Below are positions 11,195-22,520 of a stretch of DNA of 64,000 bases, in pieces. The notes beneath the pieces are model-generated. The model saw only the letters and a list, made by a program, of their open reading frames with translations. It was not told where the DNA came from and searched no databases. Made by a program: the position numbers and the translations under genes. Origin of the DNA: Gibbula magus. Its lineage: Eukaryota; Mollusca; Gastropoda; Trochida; Trochidae. The stretch spans positions 50,882,630 to 50,946,629 of the forward strand of contig OW388297.1 of NCBI GenBank assembly GCA_936450465.1, in the 5' to 3' direction. Numbering within the stretch: position 1 is the stretch's first letter; every line of letters begins with the position of its first letter.

Positions 11195-14100
11195 ATCATA
11201 ATTACAAAAACATAAATAACCCAAAAGCAAGAGAGGTTATACTAGCATTTATCGAAGAGTACAATAGTATTGATCCGTGGCGTTATTTAAATCCGGACAG
11301 AAAGCGATATACTTGGAGACAAACAAAACCTATAAAACAGTCTAGATTAGATTTTTTCCTATTGTCTAGAGACCTAGAACCATCCATTGAAAATGCACAT
11401 ATTAAACCTGCATACAAATCAGACCACTCAGTAACCTGGGTCAATTTGAAACTAAAGGATGTTGAAAGAGGTAAAGGTTTTTGGAAATTCAACAACTCAC
11501 TACTGTATGATACAATATATGTTGAAGAAGTTAAGAACATAATAAATAACACAAAAAAACAATACCAAATAGGATCAGATGATAAAGGAAACGTGTTGTT
11601 GGAAATTAATGATCAACTGTTTTTCGAAACCTTACTAGTCATGATAAGAGGTTTTACAATTAAATATTCATCGGAGCGCAAACGAGAGCGGGAAAAAAAC
11701 GAAAAGGAACTTTGCAAAACCCTCGAGGATTTAAACAGAAACCTCGACGAGGCCAACAACACTGTCGAAAAGCAGTTAATATTAAATGAAATAAATGACG
11801 CTAATCTTAAATTAGAAAAGATAAATAGTGTAAAAGCTGAAGGAGTGATAATAAGATCCAAATGCGAATGGAAAGAAAAAGGGGAAAAACCTACGAAGTA
11901 CTTTTTATCACTTGAGAAACGAAATTATGTCAATAAAGCTATATCAAAACTTCAAACAGAAGATAATAAAATCATAACTAACACAGAAGAAATAGTCAAC
12001 GAAACCAAATATTATTATAAAAACATCTATACAAAACAAACATGTTCGCCGGTCAATTTAGATGAGCTCTTTCAAAACTGTAAGGTCCCAAAACTCAGTG
12101 ACTTAGACAGAGATTCACTCGAAGGAGAACTAAAGTATAACGAAGTTCTGGAATCGAAAAAAGTCCCGGCCCGTCAGGCTTTACTGTAGAATTTTTCAAA
12201 TTTTTTTGGTTGGACTTGCATGCCTACTTAATTCGATCATTAAGCTTCGCTTATAAATCAGGAGAGTTATCCATTAGCCAGAAACAGGGTCAAATAACAT
12301 GTATACCCAAAAAGAATAAACAGAAACATTTTTTTAAAAATTGGAGACCGATATCCCTACTAAATGTATCTTATAAAATAGCATCTGCAACAATTGCCAA
12401 TAGAATAAAGAAAGTACTTCCGAAAATAATAAACGAAGACCAACGAGGTTTTATGGCAAATAGATACATCGGAGAATGCACGAGACAGATTTATGACATC
12501 ATCGAATATGCAGAGTGTTTGGAAATACCGGGTTTACTCCTGCTCATAGATTTTGAAAAAGCGTTTGATTCAGTAGACTGGACATTTTTACGAAAAGTTC
12601 TTGATTTTTTCAATTTTGGCCCTGCTATTAAAAACTGGATGGGTACATTTTATAAAAATATCAACTCTAGTGTTCTTGTAAATGGTTTCTCATCGGATTT
12701 CTTCCAAATTACCCGCGGGTGTAGACAAGGAGATCCACTTTCGCCATATTTATTTATTTTATGTGCTGAAATTCTAAGCATCATGATCCGTAATAATAAA
12801 AAGATAAAAGGAATTAAACTAGGTGACAGTGAGTACCTCGTAACTCAATTCGCAGACGATACTTCTTTGACACTGGGTGGATCCGAAACCTGTCTACAAG
12901 CGACACTACAAACATTAACTCAATACGCCTCTTTCTCGGGACTAAAAATAAATGCAAGTAAAACTCAAGTCATCTTGATAGGTTCCTTAAAGAATTCGAA
13001 AAAACACTGTGCAAAGACTACAAATTAGACTGGTCTAAAATAGAATTCACAATCCTTAGCATAACATTCACACATAACTTGGCAGAAATGGTAGAGAGAA
13101 ATTATAAAGATAAACTAAAACAAATAAAGATCATCATGAACCAATGGCTGGGAAGAGATCTTACTCCACTTGGTAGGACGACCGTTTTAAAAAGCCTTAT
13201 CCTGCCTAAATTAAACCAGATATTTACAATACTTCCAAATCCTAGTGAAAACATATTGAAGGACATTGAAAGACTTCGTTTTGCCTTTATTTGGAAAGGG
13301 AAACCAGATAAAATTAAACGTAAAATAATAACAAGTAATTATAATGAAGGTGGTTTTAGAGCACCCGATATAAGAAATACAATTTGTTCTCAGAAAATAA
13401 GTTGGGTGAAACGACTCTTCAATTCGGACAGCTGTTCTAATTTGAAGAAACTGTTTCATAAAAACGTATCCCCAACACACACTAACTTTTATCAATACAG
13501 CGCAGAAGAAGTGATGAAGCATGTTTGTAATCCAAGAACAAACGATTTTTCGAAAGACGTCTTAAAAGCATGGGGAATTCGAAGTTTCATTACCAAAAAG
13601 GGGAAACTTGTAAAGACCCAAGCTGATGTCCTGTCTCAGCCGATATGGAATAATGATAATATCAGAATTAACAATAAGGTGATTCATTATAAGCAAATGT
13701 CAAAATCAGGTATCTATCTGATAAATGATATAATCGATAGTGGTGGTAACTTTTATAACTACACAGAATTAGTTAACAGGTACAAATTTAAGACAAATTT
13801 TCTTGAACATGCTGGTATCATTAATGCAATAAAATCATATTTAGTAAAGTCAAACATTAGGATAGAGAAAAAAACTAGATATGCCACTAATACCTTATTT
13901 TATTGAAAATATTACTGGCAAGAGAAAAGGTTGTCGAATATTTTATGATATATTACAAGAATCAGAAATCACGGGGGTTAGCTACACATACAGAATGGAA
14001 TGGGAACGAGATTTGGAATGTCAAATCAACGAAACTGAATGGAAACATATAAACCAATTGCCTTTTATATCCAATCTAAGTTCAAAAACAAAATGGTTTC

Positions 14101-14690
14101 AATATTCAATTCTACATAGAACATTCCCGACAAATGATCTCCTGGATAAGATGAAAATCAAAGATGACAATAAATGTAGCTTCTGTGTGGACGAAATAGA
14201 GACCATAAGTCACCTTTTCTTTGAGTGTCCTACTGTCAAAAATATTTGGAATAAAGTTAAGGAATGGATAGAGACAAACACACAAGCAAACATAAACCTC
14301 TCAAAAAGGAATATTTGCCTTGGATATCCTGAATATAGAAACAAAGTATTGAATATGATCATCACAACTGTTAAGTACACATTATTCAAAACAAAGCAAA
14401 ATGGACTGAAACCAAACATAACCTACATCAAGAATGACATCAAGAAAGCTTACAATATTCATGTTGATATTCCTTTGTTTCACCTAAACTGAAAACCCTC
14501 AAAATCGATCGAATCTGAAGCTTGATTAGAACTAATGATGATGAGTAAATTGTTATACTCATCTCTGTTACCAGCTTCTGCCAAAGTGTTTGTATGCTTT
14601 TCGTTGTAAACAAATTTGTATATTTAATGAGCATGTACATGTACCACAAACAGAAATAAATAAAAAAAACTATAAAAAAACTATCTCTTT
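11195..14690 (+). pseudogene. 5'-truncated L1/Tx1-type LINE with three or more frameshifts
   Basis: The sequence starts inside the APE-type endonuclease; its C-terminal motifs SRLDFFLLS and SDHSVTWV are visible (about 11340-11450). A coiled, lysine/glutamate-rich linker follows (about 11640-11900). The reverse transcriptase domain (about 12290-12990) has NWRPISLLN, the GCRQGDPLSPYLF block and the catalytic FADD (12849-12860). The C-terminal zinc knuckle CSFC ... HLFFEC lies near 14176-14230, and the protein ends at 14492. Frame is lost near 12165 (an A-run), near 12995 and near 13870-13900. An A-rich tail with AATAAA lies around 14655-14685. Features are those of an APE-type non-LTR retrotransposon that copied itself by target-primed reverse transcription and has since decayed. 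Clade assignment (L1/Tx1) is from motif style only. Confidence 0.85.
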
Positions 14691-14726
14691 ATGTGAGCAG
14701 AATGAAACGATTCAAGTGTAAAAGAG

Positions 14727-14850
14727 ACGATTTTGTAACCTCAAATACGTATTCGAATGTCGCTGAGCTCCATGCACTGAAGGCGTACAACCTATTACCA
14801 TCATACTAATGATTCATGGCGATGCGCGGAGTTCACATTTTCAATAAATT
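14727..14850 (+). repeat. Dispersed repeat, copy 2
   Basis: Direct-orientation match to 8829-8950 (GACGATTTTGTAACCTC, then GAGCTCCATGCACTGAAGGC). The two copies bracket the mariner plus LINE block. Confidence 0.5.
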
Positions 14851-15379
14851 TACCCAAAACGTGCTTTTTCATTAATCAGACCCTTTAGAATTATTCCTGT
14901 CGCACATATTAATACACAATGTCACACAAATATTCTACTGTGGTGTAGCCTAATAGTGTTATGATGTGCACAATGTAACCCAGTAAAAAAAATTATATAT
15001 TTTATTTTGATAATGATAGATTATTTTATTCTTTCCTTTGATTTGTTAGTGAATGTCTAAATAATATACCAGTGTTGTAACAATAGATTTCAAAACTTGT
15101 ATCTTACATTTTGTTGATGAATATATATAAGAAATTATCAATTTCAATTCTTTATTTCTGAAGTGTCATCGGCCCGTAACTACATATGTTATATATGATA
15201 AGACATGATGTGTACAGCAACAGTCATTCAATTAACATCTTTGGTACATGGCATGAAAATTAAAGCTTGCTAAGTTATTGAGGAGTTTACAATTCGATGT
15301 TGACATGAGGATTTTTAATTTAGTTTTATTTGGATTTGTACAAACAGTTTCCGGCAAATGATTCAGGCGGAGCTCTTTA

Positions 15380-16816
15380 AATTTGGAACACCCAAGAAGG
15401 AAATGGTATTCATCCTCAATTATAGCTGTCGTCGCATTGTATAATCAATCTTTATTTTCTGTACTTAGAAGGCCACAGGCCTGTAGTACAATCAATGGTA
15501 GATCACATGATAAAATCAGTTGCATTCATAATATTCTTTCTAAATAACATTGCATAATATATATACATTGCAAGGTTCTGTAATGACTGAGTATTGGTAT
15601 TTGTTAACAATGACAATAGTTTTGTTCTATCTGGGTGGTTAAAATAGTAAGGTTTAAGATATTTTATCCGTATATTCTTATAGACAGGGCAGGTTAATAA
15701 GAAGTGTAGCTCGTCTTCCACAGCGTTAATATTACAAACTTTACATATTCTATGTTTTCTTTCAATACCTTTATATCTTCCAGTTTCAATAAACAATTCA
15801 CGTGATGAGCAACGAAAACGGGCTAAGGCATTACGGAACTTTTTAACATTAACTTTTGAAAGATAGCTTTCAAGAAATATTTCAGATTTCCATTCTCTGT
15901 AATATATACATTTTGTTGATAATGTCATGGATACTGCCCAGGATTGTAAATATATAACTTTCATTCTTTGAGTTATTGAGATGATAAATTCTGATTGTGA
16001 CTGAACACTTTGATTGTACCAAATATGACCATATCCTAAACTCACGTGCAAAAGAAACGTCCCCATACAAAATACAAGATATTTCAATCGACGGGCGATA
16101 AATGCGACTGAAACAGGGTTACATCATGTCTTCAGAACCCAACAATACTAAATATGAATTTTCAAAACATTATCTATTCATAACTCTGAGAAACACAAGT
16201 TTTAAGAAATGGTCGTTTTGGAATCTCCTTAACTAGACGAGATAGAAGCCTCTAAAAGCCAGTTTTGGCTTGTTTTGTGACGTCCTACAGTAATGACGCG
16301 TCAACAAAGTTAAATCAAAGAAGGTTATTCATGTCGAGGATATGTTTAATTAATTAAATTTCTACTTTTTCAATGTTTTAAACTTAAATACCAAATAGTG
16401 TGGGCCAAAAACATCTTTAAAAAGCGATTTTAGCACCCCATGTGTATTTGCACAGATGTAAAAATAAAAGAAGCATACTCTGATGTGTGAAATTGTGAAT
16501 ACTTCTATGCAAAACATGTGGCTACCAAATACATTCAAAATCTACTTTCTCCGACATCAATATTTCATTTTATACTGTTTTCAAAATGTGGGGACGTTTC
16601 TTTTGCACGTGAGTTTATTTTGTTGAGAAGCTCTCTTATATCAGTCACCCAATATCTTTTACCATTTTTATCATACAGTTTCATCATATTATAACATTTT
16701 TTGGGATATCTGTGAAGCGGCATATTCAACAACCTTATCCAGTATTCAACAGCTCTAATTGAGGAATAAATGAACAGTGGGAATCTGCCTGATTCTCCAT
16801 AAACATAATCTATCAT
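15380..16816 (-). pseudogene. LINE 3' fragment split by a MITE
   Basis: Two blocks on the minus strand belong to one LINE protein. The upstream block (16816 to 16616) has GESGRFPLFIYSSIRAVEYW and RYPKKCYNMM ... WVTDIRELLNK. The downstream block (16038 to 15503) resumes with GYGHIWYNQS and ends with a zinc knuckle CKVC ... HFLLTC and a final LFRKNI. The 577-bp MITE at 16039-16615 plus one TA copy separates them; leaving these out puts both blocks in the same frame. The 3' flank 15380-15502 looks like the LINE 3' UTR. The N-terminus, endonuclease and RT domain are missing. Confidence 0.75.
16039..16615 (+). mobile_element. MITE, family A, copy 2, inserted in a LINE
   Basis: Perfect-looking inverted ends AACTCACGTGCAAAAGAAAC (plus GTCCCCA) at 16039 and complemented at 16615, with TA duplications at 16037-16038 and 16616-16617. 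577 bp, no coding capacity. It interrupts a LINE reading frame, which proves it inserted after the LINE. Similar in interior to 260-828. Confidence 0.9.
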
Positions 16817-17006
16817 TTCTATCTATATTATAAAACCGACCCGTTCAATTCTTAAATGATGCGAAAAACACGTAAATTGGGCGAATGCTACTCTAAACAT
16901 TTTAACAACAACCGCATTCAAATATAATTCCTACGACAGTGAAGCTTTAAAATAAGAGTAAAATATGGAGTTGGTGCCGTTTTGAAGTGAACTATACCAA
17001 GTCTGT

Positions 17007-17195
17007 TCATGAGTACATTTTAGTCGACACAGAAATTTTGAGAAAAACGATGTAGGCAGATAAACAAATTGTTGGTCCCAGACAAAACCAAAGCCCAAAT
17101 AAATCTCGAAACTTCGAAGCCCAATTAACTTTATTATTTTCTATACCTTTTAACATCATATAATAACATTTTTTGGGATGCCGAATGTCAGACAT
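17007..17195 (-). pseudogene. Second LINE fragment of the same kind
   Basis: The translation contains RHPKKCYYMM and NWASKFRDLFG, parallel to RYPKKCYNMM and WVTDIRELLNK in the neighbouring fragment (16616-16816). It is therefore a separate, diverged copy of the post-RT region, in the same orientation. It is short and ends in unrelated residues. Confidence 0.5.
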
Positions 17196-17669
17196 ATTTA
17201 ATGATTTTAAGCTATATTTGACAGCTTTTATATGTAAAAATATAGAGTAAGTAGAAGAAATCAGAGTGCGCCGATTTAAATGTATATAAACTTTGTTTTG
17301 CTCACTTAAATCTATAATAACCAGTCACATAAAGTATGTCTAAGAACATATTTATGTACAGGTTTAGACACACCATGTCAGCGTTTTGAATTAATCTATT
17401 AGAGTTGCAGATGTCTGTTTTAATTAGCATGGATTTCTCAATTATTCACCATAAGTTGTTTTATAGAGAAATATCATTATATGTTTATTCAAATTCTTAA
17501 TAAAAAATAAACTTGTATTAATTATATTTATATAATAGCGACCTTTCGGGATTTAAAGTGGAATCATTTATCAAAATCATTCTTATGTTATGTGAATCCA
17601 AATACCAAGTCAAATGAAAAGAAATTGAATGAAACCAGTATTATATTGTTATGTAAAAGATTTAGGTCG

Positions 17670-18485
17670 ACATGTCAATATCGCTCTTTAGCTCTTTCGT
17701 TATTTCGCTTTATCTCTCTTTCGCTCTTTCGCTCTTTCGCTTTATCGCTTTATCGCTTTATCGCTTTATCGCTCTTTCCCTTTATCGCTCTTTCGCTTTA
17801 TCGCTCTTTCGCTTTATCGCTTTATCGCTCTTTCGCTTTATCGCTTTATCGCTCTTTCGCTTTTTCGCTTTATCGCTCTTTCGCTTTTTCGCTTTATCGC
17901 TCTTTCGCTTTTTCGCTTTATCGGTCTTTCGCTTTATTGCTCTTTCGCTGTATCGCTTTATCGTGCTACTATATCGCTTTATCGCTTTAACGCTCTTTCG
18001 CTTTATCGCTCTTTCGCTTTTTCGCTCTTTCACTTTATCGCTCTATCGCTTTATCGCTCTTTCGCTTTATCACTCTTTCGCTTTATCGCTTTATCGCTCT
18101 TTCGCTTTATCGCTCTTTCGCTTTATCGCTACTATATCGCTTTATCGCTCTTTCGCTTTATCGCTCTTTCGCTTTATCGCTTTATCGCGTTTTATTATCG
18201 ATTTGTCGCGTTGTTATATCGCTTTGTCGTGTTGCCTTATCGCTTTGTCGTACGGCGTTATCGCTTTGTCGTGTAGCCTTATCGCTTTGTCGTGCGGCGT
18301 TATCGCTTTGTCGTGTGACCATTTCGCTTTGTCGTGCGGCGTTATCGCTTTGTCGTGTGACCATTTCGCTTTGCCGTATGGCTATATCGCTTTGTCGTGT
18401 GGCCATATCGCTTTGTCGTGTGGCAATGTCGCTCTTTCGCTTTATCGCGTTGTTGCCAGAGGGCGAAAGAGCGATGTCCCCTCTC
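17670..18485 (+). repeat. Composite minisatellite, copy 2 (8-mer plus 21-mer arrays)
   Basis: About 17675-18185 consists of 8-bp units (CGCTTTAT, CGCTCTTT, CGCTTTTT). About 18190-18430 consists of ten to eleven 21-bp units built on TATCGCTTTGTCGTG plus a variable six bases. The flank CGAAAGAGCGATGTCCCCTC follows and matches the copy at 7150 in inverted orientation. A period of 8 is not a multiple of 3 and lacks stop codons, so long open frames with Leu-Ser-Leu-Tyr/Phe-Arg repeats arise in every forward phase; I do not regard them as genes. Confidence 0.9.
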
Positions 18486-18617
18486 GGCCATCATATGTTC
18501 GTATCCCGTCATGAAATATTTGGTAGATTAAATCCCTCGCAATAAGGACGATTTTAATCAGACTGGAGCTAACTTTATTTTACTGTCTAACTATAAACTA
18601 TAACAATTACTACTTAC

Positions 18618-19073
18618 GGACCAGGAACTTGTAGTGGGCTGGTGGAAGAAGGCTTGTAACTTGTGTAAACCGGATTGGAAATTTCTTGATAGACGTGTAT
18701 TCAATGATGAGGTTTTGTCCTAGATTCAGTCCTTCTCCAACCCGAATTGTTGAATTGCTATCCCATGCAATCCAGAATGGTTTGAACGTATTGCATTCAA
18801 GAACAGTTTTTTCAACTTTCACCATGTGGTCACATTTAAAACACGAATCTCTTATTATAACGTACATTTTACTGCCCGAATGTTGGCCTAGGAACACCAA
18901 GAAATACCGTCCTGTGTGTACTGCAATAGTGACAATATCACTCAATGCAATCACGGCGCCTTTACAACTTTTCACCTTGAAAGTCAGGGACGATCTTCCC
19001 AACGTCGACATTCCATATTCTGCTGTTAAACTGAAATGCCCCGTCTTGTTTGACAGTATGTCTTTCTCAATGA
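18618..19073 (-). CDS. Host gene exon: farnesoic acid O-methyltransferase-like (DM8/FAMeT) domain
   Basis: The exon begins after an acceptor ATTCTTTTCTGCAG and ends at a consensus donor (CCTGGTCC then GTAAGTAG), 456 nt, phase 1 in and phase 1 out. The translation shows the FAMeT/DM8 pattern: LTFKVKSCKGAVIALSD, a strand pair ending SKMYVIIRDS, then KPFWIAWDSNSTIRVGEG and a final strand before HYKFLV. In arthropods the domain was named from farnesoic acid O-methyltransferase, but the catalytic link is doubtful and it is widespread as an extracellular module. Here it follows a signal peptide and precedes a cadherin-like exon, so an adhesive or recognition role at the cell surface is more likely than methyl transfer. 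The domain call is from recognised motif order, not a search. Confidence 0.75.
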
Positions 19074-19277
19074 CTGCAGAAAAGAATGAAAACAAGATCA
19101 AACGAAAATATCTAGCTTTGTAAAAACAGTTTTCGGAAATAGCATTATAATGTATAAAGGACACTTGACCCTGTGCCACATTTCTGCCTTGTTACAACGA
19201 CCTTGATGATAATGATGTTATATCTTAAACTGCAAAAGAAATACAACCCTAACATTTTGAAACACATAAACTTTACA

Positions 19278-19625
19278 TTAGGCAACAACTATCAAGGGGT
19301 CAAGAACCTGAGGTCGTCTTAAAATTTTGTGAGAGCCCATATTGGCAGATTGTGCAGACACTAGTAGATTTTGGTGACGTATTTTCAAAGTCACCACAAC
19401 ACTTTGACCACTTTTTGAACTCTTGTATGATAACATGATATAAACATAACCGTATTGTCCAAAAGTCTTCATATTTGGTGTCAGTCTGCATTGGAGGATG
19501 ACGGAGACACCAGTCGATATTGGTGACCTTGACCTTATTTTCAAGACGACCATGACACTTTGACCACTGTTTGAACTCTTGTTAACACAACATCTCATGA
19601 ACACAAGCACCCAAAGTCTTCAAAT
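19278..19625 (-). repeat. Dispersed repeat with two related sub-units
   Basis: Two segments (about 19330-19450 and 19500-19600) share TTTTCAAGACGACCATGACA-type and ACTTTGACCAC...TTTGAACTCTTGT sequence. Such GACCTTGACCTT-type repeats are frequent in mollusc genomes. The open frame across it is repeat-derived. Confidence 0.4.
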
Positions 19626-19808
19626 TTGCTGATCATAATGACTCTTTTTACCAGTAATGCAATATATGAAGTAGCTCCTTTTGACCAAATGATGTGTCTA
19701 ACTAAACTCAATATTAGCGGCGGGGGACATTGCCATATTAGTGGCAAACACTTGTTATTAATATTTATCTATTAATATAATTATTAATATCTAATACTAA
19801 ATACTTAC

Positions 19809-19899
19809 CTCCTGCGTTGACGAATGTTAAAACGCTGGCAATAATTAGAGGGTGCAGTATCGTCATTGTATAACGTAGTGTCCTCTCGTCATCTGTATT
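19809..19899 (-). CDS. Host gene first coding exon: signal peptide
   Basis: After an acceptor (ATTTTGTTTCAG) the exon has about 33 nt of 5' UTR, an ATG at 19866 and 19 codons before a consensus donor (GGAG then GTAAGTAT). The peptide is Met-Thr-Ile-Leu followed by a hydrophobic stretch (PLIIASVLTFV) and NAG, a typical signal peptide with a plausible cleavage site after the Ala. It leaves phase 1, and the next exon (19073) enters with two bases, giving Val at the junction, so splicing restores frame. The acceptor implies at least one upstream non-coding exon, not located. The product enters the secretory pathway. Confidence 0.75.
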
Positions 19900-19909
19900 C
19901 TGAAACAAA

Positions 19910-21077
19910 ATCGTGCTTATGTCAGACCACAGGGGAACAACTATTTTTCATTATTGCCTCATCACCGACCCTTATTTTAGTTATTTAATCCACTGGAAAA
20001 AGTTAATTGTAGCTTCAAAATGTACAGTATCAGGTTTGATGTTCTATTTATAAATGAATATATATAAATACACAGAATAAATGTTATTACATAATTGTTA
20101 GTGAGATACTATGTTATATCAGTGGAATAAACCCTTTATCGAGCTAGAGTAGCGATGACCTTTACATAATCGCAGCTCGCGTGACGTTATTAGAACAATG
20201 GTATGACGTCATGATGGAAGCATGCCAAAACTGTTTCACCAGTATTCAATCCTGTAATTAAATACAACATTTACTCAAAACAAACTTCGCCCATCCACCC
20301 AAATTGTTTTAATAATAATAACATTGATATGAACAATGATATTCTAAAGGATGCTGTAACAGATGCTTTTGACACATTGTAATTATAAAATGGAAAGGAA
20401 CATTAGTATTATATTTGAGATGTAACAGCTTACCTAATAGCCTATGCCTAACCTAATATTATTTGAATAGGGAATTATTTTAAGATGAGACTGCATGAAA
20501 TAACCTTTCATCAATTATCTGGCAAAATATCCACTTTCTCTCACTTTAAATTTCTTTAAATACAGAAACAGAGATTTCAACGACTAAGCATTAACGGCCG
20601 AATAAAATGTCAAAATGAATTTGAAACTTAACTTTCGAAATATGATATATTCGTAGAAACATTATAAAATATCGAATTCATTAAATGTAATACTGTGTTC
20701 AAGGGAACCCATGGGAACAAATAAACACAAAGTATACATTATATGCTTTGCTGTGAATATGTACGTTACTGTCACTAAGTAAATACGTTTTCCAAGATGC
20801 TAACAATGCCCCTTTTAATTATCTGGATGCAATCGATTTTTACGGGCCCTGTTAATTCAAAGTAGTAAATTCAAGATCGGTGTCTATTATAGTGAAAACG
20901 GTAATTATCATATCCAAACAAAACATATAAATCCTATAGATCATTTAATTGAAATTGAAAAAGAAAACTTTTTTCTTACAAGGCAGCTCATATTAACAAG
21001 GAAGCTAGTGTCCTGAGCTCGAGAGGTATTTACCAATCCTTATCTCAATGAACGAGATATCTTGAAACAAAATATGT
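19910..21077. other. Upstream region of the host gene, no recognised gene
   Basis: AT-rich. It probably contains the upstream intron, and possibly the promoter, of the host gene, but no core promoter element could be assigned. Confidence 0.4.
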
Positions 21078-21598
21078 TAAAGGCGCTTTTGCACGATTTT
21101 CTTACGAAAATAAAGTGCTCTCGTAAATCAATAAATGTTACCAATGGCTGAATAACACCGCTAAATCAGTTCTAAAGCCAATGTACATGGTTCGGTTAAG
21201 CCATGCGAGTCCGTTATCCATCAAGCGGCCATTTCAATGTGTTCGCATTAAAATGGCCTCTCGAAGGTTGTTCAAGTGATCTGACTGACGTCGCGATACC
21301 TTAGCACTTAAAGTAAAGTTTTAATTATGGCGGAATTGTTAACCATATTGTCTGAAATCTCAAATTCTCATGAGACCTACAAATCTACCTCACCCCGACA
21401 CTCACACTACTACACCACTGTATACGTCGCACCATTTTCTTCGAATGCGGATTGCCTTTTTCTTTGGATACGGTTTATCGGGTGGTGTAATTAGATGTTT
21501 TACCCATTGACATACCAATATAAATTGTATAATCCTTAATAATAAATGGGAAATTTGAGAAAACATAATATGCAAAAATGTTCTACAGCGCCTTTAAA
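21078..21598 (-). mobile_element. MITE-like repeat, family B, copy 2
   Basis: Ends AAAGGCGCTTTTGCACGATT and, complemented, TTTTAAAGGCGCTGTAGAAC form imperfect inverted repeats. The interior matches 833-1260 in reverse. No coding capacity and no clear target duplication. Confidence 0.55.
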
Positions 21599-22191
21599 AC
21601 CAAACCAAACCAGGAAGTAAATATTAAATTCATTAACAACTTGAAATTGAAATCACTTTGTGATTATATTGAACACACTCTAAAATGTACATACACGTAC
21701 ATCAATAACATATTCACATATTAAATACAGTATATCTTACATATCTTTCCCCGATAAAATCATTAAGTTTTAAGAAATGCACACCGAATTACAAATAATC
21801 GAAAGTCCAAATAAACAATTCATTGGAATCATGGCATTTGGAGGGTCTGTGTGAATCTCGCAAAAGGTAAACTGTTTTCCCGTTTTGTATCAGTTTCATC
21901 GACGTCTCCATGCACTGAAATCTCATTAACAATTCAAAACTCGAAGTGATTCACATATTTTCAATAACACTTCTGTATCGCATTACGTTTGACCTTATAA
22001 GAAACACAATTTGGTGATTCGATGATGATGAATGAGAGATGGATTATTGTTCATGCGCTGTATGTAAATTAATCATCCCACCTGTCAAACAGAATGTTGG
22101 AGGAAAAGTAAATACAAATTTAAAAGTAATTAGAGACGCTTTATCAAATAACTAATACTGATAACAATATTTTGGTGCAATCGTCGGGCTA

Positions 22192-22520
22192 TTAAAGGGA
22201 CTGTAGCACGTCTTTTGCAAATTTTATTATTTTCAAATTTCCTATTTATAATGATAGTTTATGTCATTCATATTTACGTTAGACGGTAAAACATCTTATT
22301 ACACAAACCAATTATCTGTAGTGGTAATAACGGTGTTGCGTTTAAAGCAAAAATTGCATGGCGGCCATTTTAATGTGAACACTTTTTATTATTTAGAATT
22401 ACAAAAGCGATTCCCATGGCTTTACCGAACCATGTATATGCATTTTGTAACTTTATTTTCCGAAGAGAGAAGGGTGTTTTACTATTGTGAACATTAATTT
22501 TCAAATAGTGCTCCTTTAAA
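22192..22520 (+). mobile_element. MITE-like repeat, family C, copy 1
   Basis: Starts TTAAAGGGACTGTAGCACG and ends with GTGCTCCTTTAAA, an inverted pair. The interior (GGTAAAACATCTTATTACAC, GCGGCCATTTTAATGTGAAC, CATGGCTTTACCGAACCATG) is shared with the copies at 25450, 33020 and 37105. Non-coding. Confidence 0.65.

Noticed and set aside
17592..18514. Long reading frames rich in Leu, Ser, Tyr and Phe (up to 280 codons)
   Set aside because: They follow from 8-bp and 21-bp tandem repeats that lack stop codons in every forward phase; no start context or domain.
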